A program made the translations under genes and the position numbers. The notes below the pieces were generated by a model. The model did not search any database, had not been told where the DNA came from, and saw only the letters and a program-made list of their open reading frames with translations. A stretch of 45,962 bases of DNA from an uncultured Alphaproteobacteria bacterium (GTDB lineage: Bacteria; Pseudomonadota; Alphaproteobacteria; HIMB59), in assembly GCA_902514885.1 (NCBI GenBank), contig CABXST010000005.1:1-45962 (forward strand). The letters run 5' to 3'. Shown in pieces: positions 1-10,892 of this stretch (its first letter is position 1; each line of letters opens with the position of its first letter).

Positions 1-476
1 TCTATTATACCAGAGGCATAATAAAAACTTTTAGGTAACTCATTATTTAATTTAGAGCTTTCAGGAATTTTATCTAATTGAGTTTGTAGAGCCGCCTTGG
101 CAAGAAAGGTTGTACCTGTGCCTATGTATAAAAAAAGTAAAATCATTGAAATAATTGTGTAACTATCATTACTCAGTCCAAAAGCTAAAACAAATCCAGA
201 ATAGATAGTAAAATCAAAGACAATATCTAGGTAACCTCCCAAAGGTGTAGGAATACTCAGTCTAGCCATTGTTCCATCTAAGCCATCACACAATCTATTT
301 AGCATTAAGAGTATTAGAGCACTAAGGTAGAATTGAAAAAAAACCAAAATGCACATAAATAGTCCAAATATGAAACCTAATATTGTCATATGATTGGGTT
401 TTATTAATTTTAAAAAAATTTTTGCTATAACAACAAGTGGTTTTTGAGTGAATTTTTGAATTTGGCGATCAAACAT
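1..476 (-). CDS. CDP-alcohol phosphatidyltransferase family protein (partial, runs off left edge)
   Basis: Reverse-strand translation from ATG at 476: MFDRQIQKFTQKPLVVIAKIFLKLIKPNHMTILGF...CDGLDGTMARLSIPTPLGGYLDIVFD; contains the DGxxAR...G...D...D CDP-alcohol transferase motif. Confidence 0.85.
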   Translation of the reverse strand, partial: MFDRQIQKFTQKPLVVIAKIFLKLIKPNHMTILGFIFGLFMCILVFFQFYLSALILLMLNRLCDGLDGTMARLSIPTPLGGYLDIVFDFTIYSGFVLAFGLSNDSYTIISMILLFLYIGTGTTFLAKAALQTQLDKIPESSKLNNELPKSFYYASGII

Positions 477-516
477 CTGTGTTATTGTGAGATAAGTATA
501 ATGTTACTATAATTTC

Positions 517-1245
517 ATGGTTCAAGATATCCCCCTAACTATTGCTTTTTTAGCTGGTATTTTAAGTTTTCTATCTCCTTGTGTCTTACCTATTGTTCCA
601 GGATTTATATCATATATTGTTGGTAAATCTTTTGCTGATTTGGAAAATTCATCACGAGTAAATACCCTTAAGTTATTTCCATATGTCTTATTATTCACAT
701 TAGGTTTTTCCTTTGTATTTATAATAATGGGAGCGTCGATCGATTTTTTAAGTGATATTTTTTTTGATTTTAAAAGGCAGTTAAATTTTATATCAGGAAT
801 ATTAATTATTACTTTAGGACTTTACTTTATTGGAATTATTAAAATTCCTTTCTTAGATTTTGAACGTAAATTTAAGTTACAAGGTTTTCAAAACAACCAT
901 TTTTTTCCTTTTTTAATAGGAGTTGCATTCGCTTTTGGTTGGAGCCCGTGCATAGGGCCAATTTTAGGATCTGTATTGGCTGTTGCTATTAAAGATAGTG
1001 TAAATGGAGTTATATTATTGTCCTTTTATTCAATGGGTTTAGCAGTCCCTTTTATAATGGTTGGTCTTATGATGAGTAAACTATTAATCATGACAAGTTT
1101 TTTAAATAGATACATCCGTTATTTTCAATTTATAACTGGTATAATTCTCCTTATCACGGGTGTATTAATTTTTAATGGATCAATTCAATCTTTGGGTTTT
1201 CAACTTAATTCAATTTTACCTTCTTTAGAAATGCTTTTAATTTAG
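517..1245 (+). CDS. ccdA: CcdA/DsbD-like cytochrome c biogenesis transmembrane protein
   Basis: FLAGILSFLSPCVLPIVPGFISYI and GWSPCIGPILGSVL; six-TM CcdA pattern with paired Cys-Pro motifs. Confidence 0.85.
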   Translation: MVQDIPLTIAFLAGILSFLSPCVLPIVPGFISYIVGKSFADLENSSRVNTLKLFPYVLLFTLGFSFVFIIMGASIDFLSDIFFDFKRQLNFISGILIITLGLYFIGIIKIPFLDFERKFKLQGFQNNHFFPFLIGVAFAFGWSPCIGPILGSVLAVAIKDSVNGVILLSFYSMGLAVPFIMVGLMMSKLLIMTSFLNRYIRYFQFITGIILLITGVLIFNGSIQSLGFQLNSILPSLEMLLI

Positions 1246-1940
1246 TGAACTTATCAAAAAAATTATTAATTTTTTTTTTATTAACAGTAATTGTAATTTT
1301 ATGGACTATATATTTTTTAAATAAAGATTTTTTTCAACTTCAAACCTTTTTTTCTAATTTAGAGATCATACAAAACTTTATTTTACAGAATTTTTTTATA
1401 TCAATACTTATATTTATTATATCGTACAGTTTTTTAATTATGTGTAATTTCCCTTTTGCATCATTGCTATCTATGATTAATGGTTTTCTATTTGGAACAT
1501 GGATAGGTGGTATTATATCTATAGTTGGTGGTACGATAGGTGCTTTTAGTATTTTTTTAATTTCTAAATTCTTTTTTTTAGATTTTATAAAAAGAAAATT
1601 CTTAAATAAATATTCATATATAGAAAATTACTTTAACAAAAATGATTTAGAGTTAATGATATTAATTCGTATTATCCCTTTAGTTCCTTTTTTTATACAA
1701 AATTTAATTTTAGCAGGTCTTGGAGCTAAGAATAAAAAATTCTTTTTTACTACTTTAATTGGGCTAGCACCATGGTCTTTTATTTTTGGAAGCATAGGAC
1801 AAGGATTAGAGGATATTTTTATCAATAAAACTCAACTGACTTTTTCTCTTATAACTCAACCAGAGTATATGGTCCCATTATCAATAATAGTGGTATTGAT
1901 AATATTTATTTTAATTTTTAAAAAAAAATTTAAGGAATAG
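1245..1940 (+). CDS. TVP38/TMEM64 (VTT domain) family membrane protein
   Basis: Multi-TM protein with GFLFGTWIGGIISIVGGTIGAFSIFLISKFF and LILAGLGAKNKKFFFTTLIGLAPWSFIFGSIGQGL; GTG start overlaps preceding stop. Confidence 0.75.
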   Translation: MNLSKKLLIFFLLTVIVILWTIYFLNKDFFQLQTFFSNLEIIQNFILQNFFISILIFIISYSFLIMCNFPFASLLSMINGFLFGTWIGGIISIVGGTIGAFSIFLISKFFFLDFIKRKFLNKYSYIENYFNKNDLELMILIRIIPLVPFFIQNLILAGLGAKNKKFFFTTLIGLAPWSFIFGSIGQGLEDIFINKTQLTFSLITQPEYMVPLSIIVVLIIFILIFKKKFKE

Positions 1941-2982
1941 ACTTAATCTTATTTATTGATTTATTTAAAAATAAATAGCTCAATGAATAAAGAATAAAAT
2001 AAATTATAAATTTTAAGAAATTATCATCCAAATTATAGTTAACTGAAAAGTATGTTAATACAAAAGGTATAATACAAAAGGGCAACATAATTATACTTGC
2101 TATATTATTTCTTGTTTTCAAATTTCCTTGTAGTTTTTTAAAAACTAGGTGATGTAAATGATTTACGTCTGGACTAAGAGGTGAATATTTTAGGTATAAT
2201 TTCCTGAATATTGAAAAAAGCATCTCAGTAATTGGATAAGATAATATAACCATCGCCAATAAAGTAGGTAATTGACTATGCCTTTCAAATAAATAAATGA
2301 TTAACGCACCTGCAAAAAGTGCATAAACATATGACCCACTATCTCCTAAAAATATCTTTCCAAAAGGAAAATTTAAAAGAAAAATAAAAATAGCAATTAC
2401 AATTATAAGTGTTGATAGCTTAACAATAAAATCATCATTATAAGAATATCCTATATAAAGAATACTAGACATTATAGATATAAAATTAAATGAACTTAAC
2501 CCATTAAGACCATCTATAAAATTAAAACCATTCATTAAGAGCATTAAGCTGAGAATAAATAATAATATTTTAATTATCTGATAATCTTTTATTAATAGAA
2601 GTATTGAAATATTTATGTCAGGAAGTTTAGAAAAAAATACAAATACAAATGACCCTACAAATAAAATTGATAATCGAAAATAAGGACTCAAAGATTGTTT
2701 AAGATCCTCATAGAATGAAAATAAGAAGATTATCAAACTACCAATTAACAAAGGTAATATTAATGATAAATAACTTATTTTTATAAATATAAAAGTAACA
2801 AAAAAAGACGATAAAAATAATAGTCCCCCAACTCTAGGAATCTCTCCTTCATGAATTTTTTGTTTTGCAAAATAATTGGCTTTAATACCTTTATTGCCTA
2901 AAAATTTTACTAAAAAATATAGAGTTATTTGAACAATAAAAGATATTAGTACAAAAAAAAGTAATTCATCATGGTTAATCAT
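1930..2982 (-). CDS. MraY/WecA/TagO-like polyprenyl-phosphate sugar-1-phosphate transferase (glycosyltransferase family 4 membrane type)
   Basis: Multi-TM with GFNFIDGLNGLSS, FLGDSGSYVYA and SPDVNHLHHLVFKK (HxHH-type) motifs. Confidence 0.85.
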   Translation of the reverse strand: MINHDELLFFVLISFIVQITLYFLVKFLGNKGIKANYFAKQKIHEGEIPRVGGLLFLSSFFVTFIFIKISYLSLILPLLIGSLIIFLFSFYEDLKQSLSPYFRLSILFVGSFVFVFFSKLPDINISILLLIKDYQIIKILLFILSLMLLMNGFNFIDGLNGLSSFNFISIMSSILYIGYSYNDDFIVKLSTLIIVIAIFIFLLNFPFGKIFLGDSGSYVYALFAGALIIYLFERHSQLPTLLAMVILSYPITEMLFSIFRKLYLKYSPLSPDVNHLHHLVFKKLQGNLKTRNNIASIIMLPFCIIPFVLTYFSVNYNLDDNFLKFIIYFILYSLSYLFLNKSINKIKSIP

Positions 2983-3001
2983 TTTAAAATTTTAATTAAA
3001 T

Positions 3002-5158
3002 TTATTCATCAACATATATAATCTTTTTTGATTTATTTACAAATTTACCAATTAAGATTGGTTTATTATCTAATTTATTTGAAAAAAAATTTTCAAATTT
3101 TTCTTTATTGTTCTTTTCAATAGCCATTAGTATTGGACCATTTGTTTGTGGATCGTAAAGTATATTTTTCAGAGGATGGTTTTCTGAAATTTCGATGAAT
3201 TCATTTGTAGATTTATAATTATTTTCAAACCCTGTGCTTTGAAATATCTTTAATAGGTCGAGATTAGAATTTATCAAAATATTTTTATTTATTATTAATT
3301 CACTCGACAAATCAGATGAAGAGCATATGTCAATAAGATGAGATGATAATCCATAACCACTGATATCAGTCATAGTTTGACATCCAGAACTTCTTGCAGA
3401 ATTTACAGCAAATAGATTTCCCATCTTAAGATTTTTGATTATCTTTTCAAAATCATTACTTGAAAGCATTTCAGAGTTTTTAAAGTATGCAGCTAGCAAG
3501 TAACCAGTTCCAAGGGGCTTAGACAAATATATAAGATCACCCTCTCTGGCAGAATTTTTTGCAGCAATACTCTCTATTTCACCATTCAAAGTGAGAGTTA
3601 TACCTGACTCTCTAGATTGATAGCTATGGCCAGATGAAATAAGACATTTATCTTTGTCCGCTTCAGATCTAATTCCTTCCATAAAATATTCTAAATAAAA
3701 CTTTTCAATAAAATTTTCAGAGAAGGGAACACCTATTGAAACACTAAGTGATTTAACAATTCCACCTGCTGATAAGATATCGTTTTGGGAGTGTAAATAA
3801 CTAATTTTTCCAAAATCAAAAGGATTAAGAGATGAAAAAAGTTTTATGTGATCTATAGTTTGCAATATCTTGGATGAATTATTATTAATAATAGCAGAGT
3901 CTGTTAAATCAACATTATCATTAATTTTTCTTATATAGTCAACTAAGGTGCCTTTTGAAACTTTAGAGCCACAACCTTGACAATACATTTTAATATCCTT
4001 TGAATTTTCTAACTCAAAATTTTTTTTAGTCATGTTTTGATTTTCAGCAAATTTAAATTTATTAATAAAATTTTTGTCAATCCATACTTTAAGTTTCCAA
4101 CACCATCGGGCATGAAAAGATAAGAAAAAATAATTTAATAATGCATAGTTTTCATACGTACCAATCAAGTATAGCCAGTTTCTTTGCGGCCTAAATTTAA
4201 TTAGCTTCTTACCAGTCAATTTAAGAAAAATATTTTCTTTTAATATTTCGCCTTGGCGTACAGCCATCACTCCTGATTTTGCTCTGGTATTATTTTCAAT
4301 GCTGCATGCATCTCCTGTAACAAAAATATTTTTTTTATTAATAGATAAAAGATTATAATCTACAGTGATAAATCCATTTTCATCTTTACCTAGATCACTA
4401 TCTAACAACCACATTTCAATATTTGCACCTGTAGAAAGTAAACTTAAATTACAATTTATCTTTTTACCGTTGTTTAAAGTTAAATTTGTTTCTGATATCG
4501 AAACAACTTCTCCTGAATATTCTTTAATATTCAAATTTTTAGCTATTGCTCTTAGTTTATTTTTTGTTTTTTGATTTAAATTTTTTTCCCCTAATATTTT
4601 TTTTCCTAAAATTGTGATCTCTAAAGGTTCCTCATATCTTTTTACAAGACTAAAGGCTAATTCATAAGATGCTACTCCTCCTCCAATAATAACAATCTTA
4701 TTTTTTTTATTTTTTATAATTTGATCAATTTTTTTTAGGTTTTTGACTAGCGAACTTATTGGCTTCACAAAAAAATATTTTGATGAATTTTCTATATTAA
4801 TTTTTTTTGAATTCGAAATTGAACCGGTGTTAATTGATAGTAAATCATAATTAATTGAGTGAAAATTCTGTAATTCTAGTTTTTGATTTTTAGTTTCTAT
4901 CTTAATTACCTTATCCTTAATAAAAGTGGCTCCGGCATTAAAACACAATCTTTGAAGATCTATACTTATTTCCTTTTTACTAAAATCCTTATGAATATAT
5001 CCAGGAGTCATGCCCGAATAAGTAGCCTCATAACGCTCACTAATTAGAACTGTATGAAGCCCTTTAATTCTATTCATACATAACTTTTTAAGAACTTGCA
5101 CATTTGCATGGCCTCCACCTATCAATACTAATTGTTTAGTGAAATTATTTTCAATCAA
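3002..5158 (-). CDS. selD: Fused NAD(P)/FAD-dependent oxidoreductase - selenide,water dikinase (SelD-like)
   Basis: N-terminal GGGHANVQVLKKL and IVIIGGGVASYELAFSLV dinucleotide-binding motifs, VTGDACS; C-terminal half from CQGCGSKVSKGTLVDYI with TIDHIKLFS and QNDILSAGG, AIR-synthase/SelD-like. Confidence 0.8.
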   Translation of the reverse strand: MIENNFTKQLVLIGGGHANVQVLKKLCMNRIKGLHTVLISERYEATYSGMTPGYIHKDFSKKEISIDLQRLCFNAGATFIKDKVIKIETKNQKLELQNFHSINYDLLSINTGSISNSKKINIENSSKYFFVKPISSLVKNLKKIDQIIKNKKNKIVIIGGGVASYELAFSLVKRYEEPLEITILGKKILGEKNLNQKTKNKLRAIAKNLNIKEYSGEVVSISETNLTLNNGKKINCNLSLLSTGANIEMWLLDSDLGKDENGFITVDYNLLSINKKNIFVTGDACSIENNTRAKSGVMAVRQGEILKENIFLKLTGKKLIKFRPQRNWLYLIGTYENYALLNYFFLSFHARWCWKLKVWIDKNFINKFKFAENQNMTKKNFELENSKDIKMYCQGCGSKVSKGTLVDYIRKINDNVDLTDSAIINNNSSKILQTIDHIKLFSSLNPFDFGKISYLHSQNDILSAGGIVKSLSVSIGVPFSENFIEKFYLEYFMEGIRSEADKDKCLISSGHSYQSRESGITLTLNGEIESIAAKNSAREGDLIYLSKPLGTGYLLAAYFKNSEMLSSNDFEKIIKNLKMGNLFAVNSARSSGCQTMTDISGYGLSSHLIDICSSSDLSSELIINKNILINSNLDLLKIFQSTGFENNYKSTNEFIEISENHPLKNILYDPQTNGPILMAIEKNNKEKFENFFSNKLDNKPILIGKFVNKSKKIIYVDE

Positions 5159-5299
5159 TTGTCATATCCGATCTTAAGAAAGCCTATAAATTAACATAAA
5201 TATAATAGATATTTTATAATCCGAGCACTTTTGCATATAGGGATAATCATTTAATTAAGGGTAAATTTCAATATTTTTCATTGTTTTTAGAAATTTCAG

Positions 5300-5327
5300 C
5301 TTGAAACTAGAAATATATTTACCATTT
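5300..5327 (+). promoter_or_regulatory. Candidate sigma32 (RpoH)-type heat-shock promoter upstream of groES
   Basis: CTTGAAA (5300-5306), spacer, then CCATTT (5322-5327); resembles the CTTGAAA-N13-15-CCCCATnT consensus. Confidence 0.45.
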
Positions 5328-5338
5328 ACTAATTAGAA

Positions 5339-5365
5339 TTAGCACTCTATAAAAGTGAGTGCTAA
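5339..5365 (+). promoter_or_regulatory. CIRCE element (HrcA operator)
   Basis: TTAGCACTC-TATAAAAGT-GAGTGCTAA, perfect 9-9-9 inverted repeat immediately upstream of groES. Confidence 0.95.
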
Positions 5366-5395
5366 AAACTAAATTTTAGATATAGAGGTAAAAAT

Positions 5396-5686
5396 ATGAA
5401 TTTAAAACCCTTACACGATAGAGTCTTGGTCGAAAGAGTTGAACAAGAAGATCGTACAAAAGGCGGTATCATTATTCCTGATACTGCTCAAGAAAAGCCT
5501 ATGGAAGGAAAAGTAATATCTGTGGGTGGTGGAGCTAGAAACGAAAACGGACAAGTAGTCGCCTTAGACGTCAAAAAAGGTGATCGAATTTTGTTTGGTA
5601 AGTGGTCTGGTACAGAAGTTAAAATTGATGGTAAAGAGCTTCTAATTATGAAGGAGTCAGACATCATGGGAATTATCGAGAAGTAA
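5396..5686 (+). CDS. groES: Co-chaperonin GroES
   Basis: [44 protein letters not shown]. Confidence 0.98.
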   Translation: MNLKPLHDRVLVERVEQEDRTKGGIIIPDTAQEKPMEGKVISVGGGARNENGQVVALDVKKGDRILFGKWSGTEVKIDGKELLIMKESDIMGIIEK

Positions 5687-5703
5687 TTGAAAGGAATTTA
5701 TAA

Positions 5704-7362
<1,659 letters not shown>

Positions 7363-7385
7363 TTTTACTGAAACTATTATATCTT

Positions 7386-7421
7386 AAAAGCGTTGGTGTA
7401 AACAACCAGCGCTTTTTTTTT
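7386..7421 (+). terminator. Rho-independent terminator after groEL
   Basis: AGCGTTGGT-loop-ACCAGCGCT stem (one G-U) followed by a T run. Confidence 0.85.
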
Positions 7422-7480
7422 GACCATTTCCAAAAACACTTTATTAATAATTAATATTAAATAAATATTAAATTATAACT

Positions 7481-8725
7481 TTGCACCTAAAATCTCACTT
7501 AACATATTTTTCAATTTTTTTCTGTTTAATTCCAATTACTTTGATGACTGGTAGGGGGGCTATTCCAGATATACTTCTCACTTCAATATCTCTATATTAT
7601 ATTTTCATATTATTTAGAGACAGAAACTTTTCATACTTAACCAACTACTTTTCTCTGTTTTTTATATTTTTTTGTATCTACGGCATAGCGCGTTCACTAT
7701 TTTCTGATTTTATATGGTACTCACTAAGCGAAGAGGGTGCAATGTTTTATATTCGTTATTTATTTTTTATTCTTGGTAGCACTTTCTTGATACACCAAAA
7801 CCCAAAATTATTAAAATTATTTTTTTATTCATTAATTTTTTCTATCTGTTTTTTATTTGTAGATAGTTTCATACAGTTACTTTTAGAAAAAAATATTTTT
7901 TTTATTAAAGCATATTCAGAGGAAAGAATTTCAAGTGTGATGGGAGATGAGGCCATTTTGGGGAGATACTTAGCCCCTATAAGTGCAATAACACTTACTT
8001 TGTATATATATAAATTTCAAATTAGAGTTTTTTATATTTTTTTTATAATTATTATTAGTTTATTAGTTATTGTGATATCAGGTGATAGAGCTCCATTTCT
8101 TAGATATGTTTTATTTTTAATAGGCTTAATATTAATTATACCGAAAGATAAAAAAAAATATTTTTTTAGCCTTACAGTAATTTTTTCAATAGCATTCACA
8201 TTTATCATATCAATTCCACAAGTAAAATTTAGAATAATTAGTGATACTTATGATCAAATAACACAAACAACTCCAAAATTTATGCCTTACTCGAAACACT
8301 ATGAAGAACACTTTCTTAGCGCCTATAAAATGGGAATGGATAATTTTATTTTTGGTCAAGGACCAAATACATTTGAAAAAAAATGTGGTTATGAAAAATT
8401 TATTGTTACCTTTAGGTCATGTACTCAACACCCGCATAATTTTTATTGGCAATTATTTGCTGAAAATGGTGTTATAGGTTTATCATTTATCTTGATATTT
8501 TATTTATATGTTATGTTTAGGTTTTTTAATCTAATTATATTTTCCTCAAAGGAAATTAAAAAAGAAAAAAGTTATTTCTTTAAATGCTCGACAGCACTTA
8601 TGATTTTATGTTTTCTATTTCCAATTATTCCAAATATGAGTTTTTATAACAATTGGAATAATATATTTCTGTATATAATGATAAGTATGTTATTATTTGC
8701 TTGGAAATTTTTCAAATACAAATGA
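7481..8725 (+). CDS. O-antigen ligase/polymerase (WaaL/Wzy)-like membrane protein
   Basis: Multi-TM; GDRAPFLRYVLF, NFIFGQGPNTFEKKCG, HPHNFYWQLFAENGVIGL typical of the Wzy_C/O-antigen ligase family; TTG start, start uncertain. Confidence 0.8.
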   Translation: MHLKSHLTYFSIFFCLIPITLMTGRGAIPDILLTSISLYYIFILFRDRNFSYLTNYFSLFFIFFCIYGIARSLFSDFIWYSLSEEGAMFYIRYLFFILGSTFLIHQNPKLLKLFFYSLIFSICFLFVDSFIQLLLEKNIFFIKAYSEERISSVMGDEAILGRYLAPISAITLTLYIYKFQIRVFYIFFIIIISLLVIVISGDRAPFLRYVLFLIGLILIIPKDKKKYFFSLTVIFSIAFTFIISIPQVKFRIISDTYDQITQTTPKFMPYSKHYEEHFLSAYKMGMDNFIFGQGPNTFEKKCGYEKFIVTFRSCTQHPHNFYWQLFAENGVIGLSFILIFYLYVMFRFFNLIIFSSKEIKKEKSYFFKCSTALMILCFLFPIIPNMSFYNNWNNIFLYIMISMLLFAWKFFKYK

Positions 8726-8779
8726 AAAAAAAATTTTTTAATATATTTATATTTTATTATCAAAGATTAATCTAAATTA

Positions 8780-9871
8780 ATGAATTTTTTAGATAACTTA
8801 AAATTATATTTTTATTCATTTTCAGATAACTTTTTACTTGGCCTCTCTTTATTCAATTTTTTGATAATAATTTTAATACTAATATTCTCCGTTATTGTCA
8901 GAAGTTTGTTTGCTAAAATTATTGTCAATAAAATTAAATCTTTTGTATTAAAGACTGGCAATAAAATAGATGATCAATTATTTAATTCGTTAAATTCACC
9001 ACTAAAACTACTTCCAATTATTTTTGCTTTTTTGCTAATTGGAATTTATGTTGAATTTGATACTCAGTTCGGATTATACCTTGAGAAGATTACAAGTACA
9101 TTATTCACTATTTTTATTTTTTGGTTTATTCATCAATTATTAGATTTAATATTAAACACATCAAAAAAATTTGATAAGTTATTTTCTAAAGCCTTAACTG
9201 TTTGGGTCTCTAGATCTCTAAAGTATTTAATATTAATTCTTGGAGCTGTTGCTGTATTAGAAACTTGGGGCATTAAGATTGGACCTGTCATTGCAGGATT
9301 AGGTTTATTTGGGGTCGCAGTGGCTCTTGGAGCACAAGACTTATTTAAAAATTTAATTTCTGGCATTTTGATAATAACCGAGAACAGATTTAATATTAAT
9401 GACGTAATTGAAGTCCCCGATGTTGCACTTGGTTCAGTAGAGCATATAGGATTTCGCTCAACATTAATTAGAAAATTTGACTCGACTCCAATTTCTGTTC
9501 CAAATTATGTATTTTCAGACTCTTCTGTTATTAATTATTCTAACAGACCCCATCGAAGAATAAGGTGGATTGTTGGACTTACTTATGAAGCTAAAGTAAA
9601 TCAATTAAAAAGTATATGTACAGAAATTGAGGGTTTTATTAGAAAAAATGATGATTTTATAGTTAACGAAAATTATAACGTATTTGTAAGAGTAGAAAAA
9701 TTTAACGACAGTAGCATAGATATATTAGTACAAACATTTACAAAAACAAATGATTGGTCAAAGTATCTTAGGGCAAAAGAAAACTTACTTTTTGAAATAA
9801 AAACTATAGTTGAAAAACATAATAGTTCTTTTGCATTCCCTTCACAGTCAATCTATATAGAAAAAAACTAA
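8780..9871 (+). CDS. Mechanosensitive ion channel (MscS) family protein
   Basis: VIAGLGLFGVAVALGAQDLFKNLISGILIITENRFNINDVIEV and SVEHIGFRSTLIRKFDSTPISVPN are MscS hallmark motifs. Confidence 0.92.
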   Translation: MNFLDNLKLYFYSFSDNFLLGLSLFNFLIIILILIFSVIVRSLFAKIIVNKIKSFVLKTGNKIDDQLFNSLNSPLKLLPIIFAFLLIGIYVEFDTQFGLYLEKITSTLFTIFIFWFIHQLLDLILNTSKKFDKLFSKALTVWVSRSLKYLILILGAVAVLETWGIKIGPVIAGLGLFGVAVALGAQDLFKNLISGILIITENRFNINDVIEVPDVALGSVEHIGFRSTLIRKFDSTPISVPNYVFSDSSVINYSNRPHRRIRWIVGLTYEAKVNQLKSICTEIEGFIRKNDDFIVNENYNVFVRVEKFNDSSIDILVQTFTKTNDWSKYLRAKENLLFEIKTIVEKHNSSFAFPSQSIYIEKN

Positions 9872-9878
9872 ATTTTTT

Positions 9879-10892
9879 ATGAGTAATTCCAACTTTAATA
9901 GTATTGTTACTGGGTCTGCTGGATTTATTGGTTTTCATTTATGCCAAAGACTTTTAAATGAAGGCTTCAATGTTATAGGAATAGACTCACTTTCTGATTA
10001 CTATGATGTAAAACTAAAAATTGACCGTAATAGTATCTTAAAAAAAAATATCAAATATAAATTTTATAATTTTGATATAACAGACCATAGTAAGTTAAAG
10101 AAAATCTTTTTAAATCATTCTCCAAAATACGTATTTCATCTTGCCGCTCAAGCTGGTGTTAGGTACTCATTAAAACATCCACGTTCTTATATTGACTCTA
10201 ATATTATTGGCTCTTTCAATATCTTAGAGTTATGTAAAGAGACGGATATTAAACATTTGATTATGGCCTCTACATCATCAGTATATGGCATGAATGATTC
10301 TACTCCGTTTTCAGAGAGTGATAAAGCTGACACACAATTGACAACATACTCTGCATCAAAAAAGGCAATGGAGTCTTTAAGTCATTCATATTCGTATTTA
10401 TGGAAAATACCCATTACAATTTTAAGATTTTTCACTGTTTATGGTCCATGGGGAAGACCAGACCTTGCTCTATTTAAATTTGTTAAAGCTATTAAGGATG
10501 ATAGTCCCATAGAAATTTATAATAAAGGAAAGATGAGCAGAGATTTTACTTATATAGATGATTTAGTTGAGTCTATATACAGACTAATACCTTTTGAACC
10601 AAACATCTCTGCAAAAAACCATGTTCCGTACCAGTTACTAAATATCGGCAACTCTAAGAGAGTAAATTTAATGGATTTCATATCTGCAATTGAAAACAAC
10701 CTTGGCATTACTGCAAAAAAAAAATTTCTTGAAATGCAAATTGGCGATGTGAGAGAAACTTGGGCAGACTGCAAGAAATTAGAAGAAATAATTAATTTTA
10801 AACCTAATACTGAAGTCACTGATGGAATTAAAAAATTTATAGAGTGGTACAACAATTATTACGAAAATTTTGATAATACAAATGCTAAGTAA
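9879..10892 (+). CDS. NAD-dependent epimerase, probable UDP-glucuronate 4-epimerase
   Basis: VTGSAGFIGFHLCQRLL, IDSLSDYYDVKLK, YSASKKAMESLSHSYSYLWKIPITILRFFTVYGPWGRPDLALFKF. Confidence 0.88.
   Translation: MSNSNFNSIVTGSAGFIGFHLCQRLLNEGFNVIGIDSLSDYYDVKLKIDRNSILKKNIKYKFYNFDITDHSKLKKIFLNHSPKYVFHLAAQAGVRYSLKHPRSYIDSNIIGSFNILELCKETDIKHLIMASTSSVYGMNDSTPFSESDKADTQLTTYSASKKAMESLSHSYSYLWKIPITILRFFTVYGPWGRPDLALFKFVKAIKDDSPIEIYNKGKMSRDFTYIDDLVESIYRLIPFEPNISAKNHVPYQLLNIGNSKRVNLMDFISAIENNLGITAKKKFLEMQIGDVRETWADCKKLEEIINFKPNTEVTDGIKKFIEWYNNYYENFDNTNAK

Noticed and set aside
1628-1825. Antisense ORF in the TVP38-like gene
   Set aside because: Shadow ORF of a convincing CDS, no domain motif. The same reasoning applies to the short antisense ORFs at 9133, 10550, 13898, 16406, 17545, 18182, 20046, 21387, 21771, 22156, 22468, 24416, 31173, 37219, 40526 and 43229.
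4365-4574. Plus-strand ORF antisense to the SelD fusion (also 39205-39513 antisense to trkH)
   Set aside because: Opposite well-supported coding sequence; no domain, no promoter signal.
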